The notes: generated by a model not told the origin, from the sequence alone. A stretch of 64,000 nt of DNA from Caldimonas brevitalea (GCF_001017435.1 NZ_CP011371.1:620001-684000), one strand, 5' to 3'; counted from the stretch's first letter, positions 47,638 through 57,248 are shown. Numbers and translations are program-made.

Positions 47638-48459
47638 TCACCCCAGCACCGTCTCCGCCAGCAGTTCATCCAGCCGAGACATATCCGGCGCACCAATCGT
47701 CGGCGGCGCCTCGGCCAGTCGTCCCATTAGCCCCTCCAGGTAAGCATTCAACCCCGGCCGCGCCGGCAGCCATTCCTGCTCCCCGCTGCGCCGCTTCACC
47801 GCCAGCAATTCCTCGATGTCTTGCAACACCGCGCGCTCCGTCACCAGCTCGCGCACCAGCAACTCGAACGCCATCGGCGGAGCCGCTTCGGGTCGCTCGA
47901 GCACCCACTGTGCCGCGAGCAGCGGCCGCAGCACATACAAGTACTTCTTCGCCCGAACCTGGTCGCCCTGCAGGTACTCCCTGTAGTTGCCCCGCCCCAT
48001 CGCAAAGTAGTGATGGAAGGAGCGCACCGGCTGGTACACCGCAGCCGCCACGTCGCGCAGACGCTGCACGAACCGGTCGTCCTGCCGGTACACCACCGGC
48101 GAGCTGAGCCATTCGACCAGCGTTGCATTGCCTTTCGCGAGCAGTTGCAGCGCCTTGCGCACATCCCAACCGTTGACGTCGAAGACCGGTCCCGGCGCTT
48201 CCTCGATGACGTCGCGCACAGGTGCCACCCGCAGGTACTCCTGCACCGGCCGCACGAAAACGAAGCGCACGTCGTAGTCCGAATCAGGCGACGCGAAGCC
48301 CCAGCCCCGGCTGCCCGACTCGCAAGCATAGAGAACACGCACGTCGTGCTCGGCCTCCACCGCCTGCAGCTTCCGCAGGATCTCTTGCCGCACGGCCGGG
48401 TCGATCGGGTGCGCCTCCGTGTCGCCGAAGGCGCACCCCCCTTGGTATGGTTCGTTCAT
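47638..48459 (-). CDS. RlaP-like nucleotidyltransferase (DNA polymerase beta superfamily)
   Basis: 273 residues. The nucleotidyltransferase motif GSRGWGFASPDSDYD (49-63) supplies the metal-binding aspartates 61 and 63. The rest (VRSFHHYFAMGRGNYREYLQG, KKYLYVLRPLLAAQWVLE) matches the DNA polymerase beta-like family named for RNA repair pathways (PF10127). The substrate is unproven. AAGGAG precedes the ATG, 41 bp after the EF-G paralogue on the same strand, so the two form an operon. Confidence 0.82.
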   Translation of the reverse strand: MNEPYQGGCAFGDTEAHPIDPAVRQEILRKLQAVEAEHDVRVLYACESGSRGWGFASPDSDYDVRFVFVRPVQEYLRVAPVRDVIEEAPGPVFDVNGWDVRKALQLLAKGNATLVEWLSSPVVYRQDDRFVQRLRDVAAAVYQPVRSFHHYFAMGRGNYREYLQGDQVRAKKYLYVLRPLLAAQWVLERPEAAPPMAFELLVRELVTERAVLQDIEELLAVKRRSGEQEWLPARPGLNAYLEGLMGRLAEAPPTIGAPDMSRLDELLAETVLG

Positions 48460-48500
48460 CTCTCACTCCTTCACATCGTCATCATCATGGTGGTGCCGCG

Positions 48501-50540
48501 TCAGCCGTGCATCACCACCTCAGCCGTCACCTTCTGCGGCGCCACCTCGTAGTGGTCAAACTGCATCGTGTACTGCGCACGCCCGGAAGAGAGCGCCCGC
48601 AGGTTCCCGATGTAGCCAAACATCTCCTTCAGCGGCACCTGCGCGTCGATCGCGACCGCCTGGCCCCGCGCCTGCTGGCCCCGCACGATGCCGCGCCGGC
48701 GGTGCAGGTCGCCGATGCAGTCGCCCAGATGCTCGGCCGGGGTCACGACCTCGACCGCCATCACCGGCTCCAGCACCTGCGGCTCGGCTTTCGCAAACGC
48801 CTCTCGCGCCGCGGCCGCCGCGGCCAGCTCGAAGGCCATCGCCGACGAGTCGCGCTCGTGGAAGCCGCCGTCCACCAGCGTCACCGCGAAGTCGACGCAG
48901 GGGAAACCGGCCACCACACCCGTCTGTGCCGCTCGGCGTACACCCGCTTCCACCGCCGGCACGAACTCACGGGGAATCGCGCCGCCGACAATCCGGCTTT
49001 CGAACCGGATGCCTTCGCCTCGCGCCAAAGGCTCGAAGCGCAGCCAGACCTCGGCGAACTGCCCCGGGCCGCCGGTCTGCTTCTTGTGCACGTGGTGCAC
49101 TTCGACAGCCCGGCCGAGCGTCTCGCGGTAAGCCACCTGCGGGCGACCCACCTGCACCTCCACGCCGTGGCGCGAGCGCAGCTTCTCGATCGACACCTCC
49201 AGCTGCAGCTCACCCATGCCCGAGAGGATGGTCTGCCCCGACTCGGCGTCGTGCCGCATCCGCAGGCTCGGGTCCTCGCGCAGCAAGGTCTGCAGGGCCT
49301 TGGCCAGGCCTTGCGCGTCCTCGCGCGTGCGCGGCTCGACGGCGACGTCGATCACCGGCTCCGGCACGCTGATCTCCTCCAGGTGCAGAGGGTGCGCCGG
49401 GTCGCACAGCGTGTGCCCGGTCAGCGTCTCCTTCAAGCCGACGATCGCCGCGATGTCGCCTGCCTGCAGCTCGTCGACCTCGACATGGTCGTCGGCATGC
49501 ACCTCGTACAGCCGCGACACACGCTCCACGCGCCCGGTGCTCGCATCGAGCACCGCATCGCCGCGCCGCAGCCGGCCACGGTAGACCCGCACAAACACCA
49601 TCGAGCCATGGCCTTCGGCCACCACCTTGAAGGCCAGCGCAGCGAACGGCCCTTCAGGGTCGGACGCAGGCTCGCCTTCGGCACGCTGGACGTCCTTCGG
49701 CGCCGGCAGGAAGTCGACCACCGCGTCCAGCAGCGGCTCCACCCCGCGGTTGCGGAAGGCTGAGCCGGCCAGCGCCGGCACGAACGCACCCGACAGCACA
49801 CCACGGCGGATGCAGCGTCGCAACAGGGCTGCCTCCAGCGGTTCACCGTTCAAGTAGGCGTTCAGCGCCTGCTCGTCCTGCTCGACCACGGCTTCGATCA
49901 AACGGGCGCGGTGATGGTCAGCAAGCTCCACCAACTCGGGCGGCACCGGCAGCGAACGATGGGGTTGGCTCGCGTCGTCGCGGTCCCACACCAGCGCTTG
50001 CAGGGTGATGAGATCCACTACGCCACGGAAGTCGCCCTCGGTGCCGACCGGCAGCTGCAGCGGCACCACCGTCGTGCCCAACCGTTCCTCCATCATGCCC
50101 ACCACCCGCAGGAAGTCGGCTCCCACCCGGTCGAGCTTGTTGATGAAGGCGATGCGGGGCACGCGGTACTTGTCCGCCAGGCGCCAGTTGGTCTCGGTCT
50201 GCGGCTCCACGCCCGCCACACCATCGAACACCACCACGGCGCCGTCGAGCACACGCAGCGAACGGTTCACCTCGATGTTGAAGTCGATGTGGCCGGGCGT
50301 GTCGATCAGATTGATCTGCACGCCTTTCCAATGGACGGTGATGGCAGCGCTGTTGATGGTGATGCCACGGCGGCGCTCCTGCGGGTCGTAGTCCATGCGG
50401 GTGTTGCCGTTGTGCACGTCACCGATGCGATGGTTCTCGCCGGTGTAGAACAGGATACGTTCGGAGGTCGTGGTCTTGCCGGCGTCCACGTGGGCAATGA
50501 CGCCGATGTTGCGCAGTTGTCTGGATGATCTCGGGTTCAT
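48501..50540 (-). CDS. Elongation factor G paralogue
   Basis: 679 residues. The GTPase domain has AHVDAGKT (16-23), DTPGHIDF, and NKLDR. Domains II-V of EF-G follow, with [15 protein letters not shown] and the C-terminal [24 protein letters not shown]. Compared with typical housekeeping EF-G it begins [19 protein letters not shown] and is somewhat shorter, so it is probably a second, specialised copy. It is preceded by ~300 bases with short leader ORFs and a terminator, and followed by a nucleotidyltransferase. Translocation under stress, recycling or ribosome protection are all possible. Confidence 0.93.
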   Translation of the reverse strand: MNPRSSRQLRNIGVIAHVDAGKTTTSERILFYTGENHRIGDVHNGNTRMDYDPQERRRGITINSAAITVHWKGVQINLIDTPGHIDFNIEVNRSLRVLDGAVVVFDGVAGVEPQTETNWRLADKYRVPRIAFINKLDRVGADFLRVVGMMEERLGTTVVPLQLPVGTEGDFRGVVDLITLQALVWDRDDASQPHRSLPVPPELVELADHHRARLIEAVVEQDEQALNAYLNGEPLEAALLRRCIRRGVLSGAFVPALAGSAFRNRGVEPLLDAVVDFLPAPKDVQRAEGEPASDPEGPFAALAFKVVAEGHGSMVFVRVYRGRLRRGDAVLDASTGRVERVSRLYEVHADDHVEVDELQAGDIAAIVGLKETLTGHTLCDPAHPLHLEEISVPEPVIDVAVEPRTREDAQGLAKALQTLLREDPSLRMRHDAESGQTILSGMGELQLEVSIEKLRSRHGVEVQVGRPQVAYRETLGRAVEVHHVHKKQTGGPGQFAEVWLRFEPLARGEGIRFESRIVGGAIPREFVPAVEAGVRRAAQTGVVAGFPCVDFAVTLVDGGFHERDSSAMAFELAAAAAAREAFAKAEPQVLEPVMAVEVVTPAEHLGDCIGDLHRRRGIVRGQQARGQAVAIDAQVPLKEMFGYIGNLRALSSGRAQYTMQFDHYEVAPQKVTAEVVMHG

Positions 50541-50607
50541 GGCGAATCTTTCTTCTCAAGCCTGTTGGGCAAGACGCTGCCCTCAGGCCGGTTCGCCTGA
50601 TGCAGGG

Positions 50608-50706
50608 CTAGCGTCGCGGATGCGGAAGATGGCCGGAGCGTGCGCGCACGCAGTCCACGCTCCGGCGGGCGGAAATCGTGGCGATCAGCTTGTCGTAGGT
50701 GCGCAT
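50608..50706 (-). CDS. Second leader ORF upstream of the EF-G paralogue
   Basis: 32 codons (MRTYDKLIATISARRSVDC...) starting 15 bases after the intrinsic terminator's 3' arm and ending 67 bases before the EF-G start. A strong 10-bp stem (CCGGAGCGTG/CACGCTCCGG) lies inside it. It may couple or regulate translation of the downstream gene. Coding status is inferred from position. Confidence 0.4.
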   Translation of the reverse strand: MRTYDKLIATISARRSVDCVRARSGHLPHPRR

Positions 50707-50720
50707 GGTGGAACCCTAGA

Positions 50721-50758
50721 AAACACAAAACCCCGGAGGGCGGAGCCTGCCGGGGTTT
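50721..50758 (-). terminator. Attenuator terminator before the EF-G paralogue
   Basis: Perfect 9-bp stem AAACCCCGG/CCGGGGTTT (50750-50758 with 50728-50736), then TTTTGTGTTTT on the minus strand. A second hairpin, CGGAAGGC/GCCTTCCG (50765-50786), lies just before it. Together with the short ORF upstream it looks like an attenuator. Confidence 0.75.
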
Positions 50759-50805
50759 GAGGGCCGGAAGGCATACAGGCCTTCCGAACGCGATCGAAAG
50801 GCGCT

Positions 50806-50847
50806 TCAGGTGGCGATGGTCGCCTTGATCACGTTGATGAGTTTCAT
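50806..50847 (-). CDS. 13-residue leader peptide
   Basis: MKLINVIKATIAT, ending 20 bases before the first hairpin of the attenuator. It starts a few bases after a plausible -10 element and has no Shine-Dalgarno sequence, so it may be translated from a nearly leaderless transcript. Leader peptides of this size commonly sense ribosome stalling; that role is inferred. Confidence 0.5.
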   Translation of the reverse strand: MKLINVIKATIAT

Positions 50848-50852
50848 GGTTT

Positions 50853-50886
50853 CGATATTGTCCTAGAGCTCGAACCACTTCGCAAC
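50853..50886 (-). promoter_or_regulatory. Candidate promoter of the leader/EF-G/nucleotidyltransferase unit
   Basis: TTGCGA (-35) and GACAAT (-10) separated by 17 bases on the minus strand. The predicted transcript start is within a few bases of the leader-peptide ATG at 50847. Match to consensus is moderate. Confidence 0.4.
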
Positions 50887-51199
50887 ATCCTGTTGATGTG
50901 CATGTTGTCGCGAGTCGACGGCGAACGGGCTCAAGCAAAGCGCGTCGGGGGCCTTGTGGCGGAGGCGACAGGAAGCACGCGTGACGGCAAGAGCGGGACG
51001 GCCCCCCAAATTTGGGGGAAGATGCCGCGGGGAGACTGGTCTAATGCCGCCCACCATCACAAGCAGGGAACAAGCCGGGATTCATCGCCTTTGCGCGGTA
51101 GCGTCGGGCGTGCTGCGGTTGACTCAGCCCGCCTTCGCCATCACGAGGACGGTGCCTCAACTACAAAAATGCTGACAGACTCGGCGGGCGGCGACACCT
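50887..51199. other. Intergenic region with a CCCCCAAATTTGGGGG palindrome
   Basis: No credible gene. A perfect 16-bp palindrome CCCCCAAATTTGGGGG lies at 51003-51018; it could be a protein-binding site. Nothing else recognised. Confidence 0.5.
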
Positions 51200-54100
51200 T
51201 CAAGACCAAGGCCGCGGTTGCCCAACCATCTGCTTCACGCCGGGCATCTGAACGGGCACACGCCCTTCTGCCCGTCCCAGCAGCTCGCCCCCTCCCAACA
51301 ACTGCTCCGGGGTCATAACCGGCAGCCGGTCAGCCAAGAGACTGAAGAACCGATGGCGGCGCCACTGCTCGTGTTCGCCCACCACGTACACCCGCCGTTT
51401 CGCGCGCGTCAGGGCAACGTTCAAAAGGTTGGGTTTTGCTGCAGCGAAGCCGGATATCGCGCCGGGTCGTGCAAGATCTCCCCCGAGCAGCAGGACCACG
51501 ACATCGGCTTCTTTGCCCTGGAACGTATGAATGGTGCCGCAAGCATCCTTGACGTTTGGGATGCCCGCACGGTTCCACATCTCCTTGGCGCCCGCCGCGA
51601 CGTCCTTGAAGGGTGCGATCAAGTACACATGGGCTCGCCCGTCTTCGTCGAACACCTGGCGGTTGACATACGCCAGCGAGAGAACTTGCTTGACCACCTC
51701 GATGGCGACGCTCCCTTGAACGGACACCCAGTGGCCGCCGCCCGAGCGTGAGGGGACATCGATCCAGCAGCTCTCGCCCAGCCACTGTCGATCCTGCTCA
51801 TCCTTGCCGATCAACGTGCCATATTCCATCAGGCCGTCATAAGAGATCGCATTCGAAATGCTGAACATGGGATCGACGCAACGGCGATGAACCCGCAAGG
51901 GACTACCGACCCACTCTCCATCGATCACCGTCCCATAACGGTTGGCGCGGTCGGCCAAGACCTGGGCGGAGGCGAGGCGCGGATTCCACGTCGCAGGTAG
52001 ACCCAAACGGTCCTCGAGCGCGTCGACCACTTGGGCGGGGACCGTGACGACCGGCTCCAGTTGGAGCGGGTCGCCGACGACCAGCGCCCTCTTCGCGCGC
52101 CATAGCGCGCCGGCGGCCGCTTGCGGCGGCGCCTGCCCGGCCTCGTCTATGAACACCCACCCCAGGCTCTCTCGGTCCATGCCGCGGAAGACGGTGCCCA
52201 TCGATGCAAACGTGGTCGAGACCACCGGCACGCAAAGGAACAGGCATTCCCAGAGATGCCCCACACCGGCGCAGACGTTTGCCGGCACCAGCTTGCCCTG
52301 GAGGAGATCCATCAGATGACTCAGGTTCTTCTTCACAACCTCGGCGTTGCGCGCAATGAACGACTTGTGCAACTCGATCGCTTCCACGAACACCTCGTGC
52401 CGAAGTTTCTGAAGCGCCGCGTCCGACCAAGGGGCACACGTTTGCCTCTCGCGCTCCGTGTGGCTTGCAAGTTGCCAACCAGCCAATGTCGATGCATCGA
52501 ATCCGCTGTTGTGGATCACGGCTTCCGCCCTGTCGCGTCCAGAGATGGCCTCAGCCCTTTTCCGAGCGCTCGCACCTGCCGCCTGTTCGAGCGCTTGCAC
52601 TTCTTCCCGCAACCTGGCCACTTGGGATTCACACGCAGCCACCTCCCGGTGAGCCGCCTCATGAGCATCGAGATACCGCTGCAGGTCGAACGCATCGGCC
52701 GCCACGTCGAGGGCGTCTTCTGCCACGCGAAGCTGTTGATCCAGGCTGCCGAACTCCTCGACCCAGCGCGCAAACTGGATGATCGACATTTCGATGTGGA
52801 GGCACTTTTCCACTGCCTGCGCCCTGTCCTTGCTCCATATCCTGAAGCCGCGGGTGTTGAAAAAGCGTGCGAGTGCACCGGGCCTTCGCCTGTCGATCTC
52901 GTCTATCGCGCGTGAATGAAGGGCTGCCATGGCACGCAGATCCGCCAGAGCATCGCCTGCGCGATGTGAATCCCAGTCGGACGCCTGGGTGTTGGCCACG
53001 GCCGGCATTTTTTTCATGTGGTCTCGGCGTCGCGCGATCGCCTGTCCGAGGTCTTTCGCTTTGGCGCGCGCCGCATCCGCCAGACCCAGCCTTTCCCGGC
53101 TAGCCACCTCCAGGCCTCTTGCCGTCTCAAGCTCGCCCTGCTGGGTCTGCAGCGCCTGCTGAATCTTCCGGTGCAGGGCCTCCGCGGCGTTCGCCTCCTG
53201 CCTCAGTTCCTCTACCTCTGCCAACACATCGGCCAGTTGTTGTCGTTGACGCAGGGCCGCCTCGGATCGTTCCAGAGCCGCCTTGAACGTCCGGCATTGC
53301 TCTCTCCAAGGCCGGGCACCAGGGACACCGGCTTCTAGAACGCTGCGGAAGCTCACAAACTCGGAGTCCGGCTCTCCCCGCTGGTCCTGCATGGATCGCT
53401 GGCCACCGCCTGCGAACCAGAATCGGGTGACAAAGTGATTGCGCAGTTCCGAGTTGCCGAGCACTGCCGCGATCAGTCCCCAGGCGCTGCCGCGCCTGCG
53501 CTCCTTGTCCTTGGCGCCGGCAAGCAAGGTTTCGGCCACCGCTGCGAAGTAGTCGATCTTCACGTCGGGCGCGTCGACCGACTTCGCGGCAGGCAACTCT
53601 CTCGTCACGTTCTGCGCGGCGCCGTTGTTGAGACAGGCGACGACCATGCCGAACCCATGCAGCCGCGCGTCGAGCGGATACATCTTCCCCGGCTTTTCTC
53701 CCCGCACCGGCGCCCCGGCGCCGTCGAACCCGTTGGCCGGTGATGAAAAGGCAGCGAGAACCTTGGCGCGCTCGACGACCAACAGCGCCACCACGTCCCG
53801 CAACATGGTGGTCTTGCCAGTACCCGGCGGCCCGTTGACGGAAAAAATCCCGCAAGTGCCGAACAGTTCGCGGCTCAGCGTGTTCACAGCGAACTGTTGC
53901 GCCAGGACCATAGGATGGCTAGAGGGCCAGCATCCGGCCGGCAGGTACCGAGGCAGAGTCCCCTCGACGGCGACCTCTCCGTCGTCATCGTGAACCACGT
54001 CAACGCGGTCGCCAGAATGGCCTCCGGCCATGTATTGCCTCAGCCCGGCACCCACGGCATCGGACGCCCAAGCTTGCCTGACCAGTAGAAGATCCTGCAG

Positions 54101-55114
54101 GTAGAAGCTGTTGAGGATGGCCTGCGGCTCGGGCTCGTCGGCATCGCGCCGCAGGCTGACCCGGGTCGCCTCCACCCGCGCCACCTCTTTTACCGGGAAC
54201 TCTTGTGCGCAGCGCGTCTCTCGCAATGCGAGATCCAGCAGTGCCTCTATGTCGGCGAAAGTGGTGGGACAACGCTCGGTACTGTCGCCGTTGGTCTCGA
54301 TTTCAGCATTCGATCCGCTCGCGGACGCGCCGCGGTCGCTGCTCGCCAGCGGCTCTTGCGGTGTGACTGGGCGCACCTGCCGCTCTGTCAAGAGGTCCTT
54401 CAGCCGTTGAATGGTCGACCGCTCGAATCCATCTTCCCCAGAGAATCCGTCGAAATTCAGCGGGGCGCCGGCACTGGCTGCCTTGATACGGCTGACGGCC
54501 CATGGGAGACCCGAGAGACTGGGCTTGCTCGAAACGATGCCGTCCCAGTCGACCTGGAGGGCCAGCACGGCGGCAGGTTCAGTCGATCGGTCGCGTTCAG
54601 CATCCGGCGGGTCGACGTCCAACAGTTCGCAAAGGCGCTGGCTCAGGCGCTTCATGTCGAGAAGGCCTGCATAGATCACAAACTCCCAGCGAAACTTCGC
54701 CCCGGGGGGAACCCGCAAGTGTCGGCGTTTCGAGCCATCCACCCACGGTAGATCCTGTTCATTCCGAACCGACCAGCAAAACTTCTCGGGGTTGTGTGCC
54801 GGCGCAACCGCGGGTTGTAGGTGCTCGATCGCCTGCCAATAGTTGAGGATCTCGTCGGCTCTTGCTCGGTCCATGCGGGTTCCCGGTTCAATAGCGGCAG
54901 CAACAACGAGCTTGCTGTCTGGCGGGTTGGGGGAAACGGCTTGGACTAAACCATAGCGGTAGAGGGACGGGTCGAGAGATATGTGCCGGTTGGTATCCGC
55001 GCCGTGGAAGTGCCCTTGCTTCAACGGTTCCTGGGTTGAAGAGATCAGGGCGTGCGTTGCAACGGCGATCGCCGCCATGGTTCGCTCGGCAGAGGCGCCA
55101 AGAGATGGCGACAC
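51200..55114 (-). CDS. Large SF1 helicase, DNA2/NAM7-like, with internal coiled coil
   Basis: 1304 residues. Walker A NGPPGTGKTTM lies near residue 430. A ~450-residue insert with coiled-coil-like heptads (VLAEVEELRQEANAAEALHRKI and following) separates it from motif II VFIDEAGQA near residue 990. Motifs GDPLQLEPV, TIHTFQGKEADVV and NVALTRAKRRV complete the Upf1/DNA2-like motor. The split motor with a long helical insert is typical of large prokaryotic AAA_11/AAA_12 proteins. The N-terminal ~400 residues are not recognised. Divergent from hipBA; a defence or nucleic-acid-processing role is inferred from context. Confidence 0.85.
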   Translation of the reverse strand: MSPSLGASAERTMAAIAVATHALISSTQEPLKQGHFHGADTNRHISLDPSLYRYGLVQAVSPNPPDSKLVVAAAIEPGTRMDRARADEILNYWQAIEHLQPAVAPAHNPEKFCWSVRNEQDLPWVDGSKRRHLRVPPGAKFRWEFVIYAGLLDMKRLSQRLCELLDVDPPDAERDRSTEPAAVLALQVDWDGIVSSKPSLSGLPWAVSRIKAASAGAPLNFDGFSGEDGFERSTIQRLKDLLTERQVRPVTPQEPLASSDRGASASGSNAEIETNGDSTERCPTTFADIEALLDLALRETRCAQEFPVKEVARVEATRVSLRRDADEPEPQAILNSFYLQDLLLVRQAWASDAVGAGLRQYMAGGHSGDRVDVVHDDDGEVAVEGTLPRYLPAGCWPSSHPMVLAQQFAVNTLSRELFGTCGIFSVNGPPGTGKTTMLRDVVALLVVERAKVLAAFSSPANGFDGAGAPVRGEKPGKMYPLDARLHGFGMVVACLNNGAAQNVTRELPAAKSVDAPDVKIDYFAAVAETLLAGAKDKERRRGSAWGLIAAVLGNSELRNHFVTRFWFAGGGQRSMQDQRGEPDSEFVSFRSVLEAGVPGARPWREQCRTFKAALERSEAALRQRQQLADVLAEVEELRQEANAAEALHRKIQQALQTQQGELETARGLEVASRERLGLADAARAKAKDLGQAIARRRDHMKKMPAVANTQASDWDSHRAGDALADLRAMAALHSRAIDEIDRRRPGALARFFNTRGFRIWSKDRAQAVEKCLHIEMSIIQFARWVEEFGSLDQQLRVAEDALDVAADAFDLQRYLDAHEAAHREVAACESQVARLREEVQALEQAAGASARKRAEAISGRDRAEAVIHNSGFDASTLAGWQLASHTERERQTCAPWSDAALQKLRHEVFVEAIELHKSFIARNAEVVKKNLSHLMDLLQGKLVPANVCAGVGHLWECLFLCVPVVSTTFASMGTVFRGMDRESLGWVFIDEAGQAPPQAAAGALWRAKRALVVGDPLQLEPVVTVPAQVVDALEDRLGLPATWNPRLASAQVLADRANRYGTVIDGEWVGSPLRVHRRCVDPMFSISNAISYDGLMEYGTLIGKDEQDRQWLGESCWIDVPSRSGGGHWVSVQGSVAIEVVKQVLSLAYVNRQVFDEDGRAHVYLIAPFKDVAAGAKEMWNRAGIPNVKDACGTIHTFQGKEADVVVLLLGGDLARPGAISGFAAAKPNLLNVALTRAKRRVYVVGEHEQWRRHRFFSLLADRLPVMTPEQLLGGGELLGRAEGRVPVQMPGVKQMVGQPRPWS

Positions 55115-55157
55115 GCACCCCGCAAGGCCGACGTGAACAAGCCGAGTGCGTCCAGAA

Positions 55158-55207
55158 TGTCTGACAGAAATCGGGGATTTTGGCTAATATGTCCGATATG
55201 TCAGACA
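55158..55207. promoter_or_regulatory. Inverted repeat in the hipB promoter
   Basis: TGTCTGACA (55158-55166) and its exact reverse complement TGTCAGACA (55199-55207), with 32 bases between, flank the hipB start region. A half-related TGTCCGATA lies at 55190-55198. Spacing of roughly four helical turns suits DNA looping by HipB; this differs from the E. coli HipB operator. Confidence 0.5.
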
Positions 55208-55467
55208 CTCTCCGCCTTCTGCATGACGCCGGTCCGGCGCTCCGCCGCCTCCGCAAGGCCAAAGGCGTCCCTGCTGCACGCCTTGCCGAGATCTCGGGGA
55301 AGAGCCGAGACACGGTGCATCGGCTGGAACGAGGCGAGGATGTCTCGTTGAGCACCTTCCTCGCGGTGCTCGGCGCCCTGGGCTACGGCATCGAAATCAA
55401 GGCGCTGGGCAGGCCCACGCTCGAGGAAATGAGTCGCAGGTTCGCCGAGGAAGACGACGGTGAATGA
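55189..55467 (+). CDS. hipB: HipB-type antitoxin, XRE family
   Basis: 92 residues; the ATG at 55189 is chosen, with another at 55198. The HTH (LRRLRKAKGVPAARLAEISGKSRDTVHRLERGED) occupies the centre and the C-terminal tail (RPTLEEMSRRFAEEDDGE) is acidic. It should bind HipA and repress the operon. Overlaps hipA by 8 bp. Confidence 0.88.
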   Translation: MSDMSDTLRLLHDAGPALRRLRKAKGVPAARLAEISGKSRDTVHRLERGEDVSLSTFLAVLGALGYGIEIKALGRPTLEEMSRRFAEEDDGE

Positions 55468-56722
55468 ACTACCCGAGAAGGTCAAGTTGCTCGACGTGCG
55501 TGTCGGCGGTGCACTTGCCGGAACGCTGGTCCGCGAGTCCCAGTACGTCTTCACGTATCGAAGCGCCGAAGCGGAACAGCCGGCGGTCAGCATGCTCATG
55601 CCTCCCAGCCGCACGACCTGGTCGGACGGGGATCTGTTCCCGTCGATGGACATGAACCTGCCCGAAGGCTTTTTGTTCCAGCGCATCATCGAGCTCTACC
55701 CGAAGCGGGCCATCACCAAGATGCACCTGCTGGCACTGGCCGGCGACAACGGCATCGGCCGGCTCGGATACACAGCAGGGGAGACGGCGCCGAAGCCCGG
55801 GGCCGCGATGTCTCGGCAGGAGCTGCTTTCCAGCCAGGCAGAGGGCGAATTCTTTCAGCGGCTGGTGAATGCCTACCTGTCGACCGGCGCCGGGATCTCG
55901 GGCGTTCAGCCCAAGATCATGATTCCCTCGCGGGCCTCCATCCCGATTCCGGACCTGATCGTGAAAAGCGCCGGGCCGCAGTATCCGGGCCTCGCCGCAA
56001 ACGAGTTCATCTGTTTGACGGCCGCCGCGCATGCGGGCATCGAGGTGCCCAGCTTCGACCTTTCCGCAAAGGGCGACATTCTCGTCATCGACCGTTTTGA
56101 TATCGACAGCGCAGGGCAACGCCTTGGATTTGAGGACATTGCCGCGTTGATGGCCTTGCGGGTCCATGACCGGTTCTCCGAGAGGAAGTACCAGGGCAGC
56201 TACGAGGCGATCACCGAGGTCATCAGGTTGTTCTCCGCTGCGCCAGGTGCAGACCTCCAACGGTTCTTCGTCCAGCTTGCCTTCTCGGTGATGGTGCGCA
56301 ACGGCGATGCCCATCTGAAAAACTTCGGCCTGCTCTACACCGGGAACGACGACGCGCGTCTGGCGCCGATGTTCGATGTGGTGACGACCACGGTCTACAA
56401 ATACGAGCGGCCGGGTGGCTTCGAAGACGTCGACCGGACGCTGGCGCTCAAGTGGCGCCGAGGCAAGAAATACACTTCCAAAGCGTATCCGACCACGGTC
56501 GAGCTGCTCGACTTCGGACGCGAGTTGTGCGGCGTGCAACAGCCAGCGGAAGTGTTGGAACGGATTGCAGACGCGATGATCCGGACGTTGGCCGAAGCGG
56601 AAAAAGACCCGCGCGTTTCCGGCGAGCTGCTTGCCCGCATGAAGGAGCAATGGGACATCGGCCTGGCTTATGCCCAGGAGTGCAAAGCGTCGAAAAGCGG
56701 CGGGGCCGCGACGAGGGCCTGA
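55460..56722 (+). CDS. hipA: HipA-type serine/threonine kinase toxin
   Basis: 420 residues from a GTG overlapping hipB. Family motifs are GISGVQPK (146-152; the Ser is the usual autophosphorylation position), the ATP-binding region around DRFDID, NGDAHLKNFGLLY (catalytic Asp283 and Asn288) and PMFDVV (metal-binding Asp306). E. coli HipA phosphorylates GltX and arrests growth; targets here are unknown. The set appears complete and functional. The tRNA array begins ~240 bases downstream on the other strand. Confidence 0.93.
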   Translation: MNELPEKVKLLDVRVGGALAGTLVRESQYVFTYRSAEAEQPAVSMLMPPSRTTWSDGDLFPSMDMNLPEGFLFQRIIELYPKRAITKMHLLALAGDNGIGRLGYTAGETAPKPGAAMSRQELLSSQAEGEFFQRLVNAYLSTGAGISGVQPKIMIPSRASIPIPDLIVKSAGPQYPGLAANEFICLTAAAHAGIEVPSFDLSAKGDILVIDRFDIDSAGQRLGFEDIAALMALRVHDRFSERKYQGSYEAITEVIRLFSAAPGADLQRFFVQLAFSVMVRNGDAHLKNFGLLYTGNDDARLAPMFDVVTTTVYKYERPGGFEDVDRTLALKWRRGKKYTSKAYPTTVELLDFGRELCGVQQPAEVLERIADAMIRTLAEAEKDPRVSGELLARMKEQWDIGLAYAQECKASKSGGAATRA

Positions 56723-56964
56723 TCGCCCAGCGGGAGTGGAAAGGCCGTGTGAGGCAGGTGCCGACCGCTTCGACGGAAAGGGCCGCGCGGCACCTCGAAG
56801 GCGAGACGCGTCGTCCCTCCGTGCTCTCACAGCATCTTGCGCACCGGGGCCTGCAACGCCTCGCACGCCATCCTCAGCAGCAGGCACAGGTCTTCCCGCG
56901 CGGCTGAAGGCCGGCGCCGCCATGCCTGCCAACAACAGCCCTTGCATGCAGACATCAGGACCCA

Positions 56965-56992
56965 AACAAAAACGGGCGCCCAAAGGCGCCCG
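56965..56992 (-). terminator. Terminator of the tRNA array
   Basis: Perfect 8-bp stem CGGGCGCC/GGCGCCCG (56973-56980 with 56985-56992); on the minus strand it is followed by TTTTTGTTT. Its position just past the last tRNA-like unit marks the end of the array transcript. Confidence 0.85.
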
Positions 56993-57032
56993 ACAAAAGA
57001 ATGCGATGACGAGGAACGGTGAGACGTCTTAC

Positions 57033-57127
57033 CCTGAGCTACCGGCATTCGCCGGGCGAGAGTTGAACCCGCGACCTCCCAAGCCCGCCAGCAGCGGAGC
57101 GTGGGCGCTCTGACCTGTAGTCCCACC
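57033..57127 (-). pseudogene. Degenerate tRNA-like unit(s) at the array end
   Basis: A T-arm (GCGGG-TTCAACT-CTCGC) and a D-arm-like segment (AGGTCAGAGCGCC) are visible, but the 3' acceptor strand CCGGCGA has no partner at the 5' end. Immediately after it is a 5' tRNA-like fragment, GCCGGTAGCTCAGGG. Probably a damaged last tRNA. Confidence 0.4.
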
Positions 57128-57182
57128 TGCATTCATCGCGAAACCAGATCACAAGTGAAGTTCTGACCTACACCTGCATGGT

Positions 57183-57248
57183 TGGCGTCTCGTACGGGAA
57201 TCGAACCCGTGTTCCGACATTGAAAGCGTCGTGTCCTAGGCCACTAGA
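57183..57248 (-). pseudogene. tRNA-Glu(TTC), 3' part, interrupted by IS481
   Basis: Contains the anticodon loop CTTTCAA, T-arm and acceptor ACGAGAC with discriminator G and encoded CCA. The missing 5' portion is at 58290-58305. The six bases ACTAGA at 57243-57248 are the target duplication of the intervening element. Joined, the halves make a good tRNA-Glu. Confidence 0.85.
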
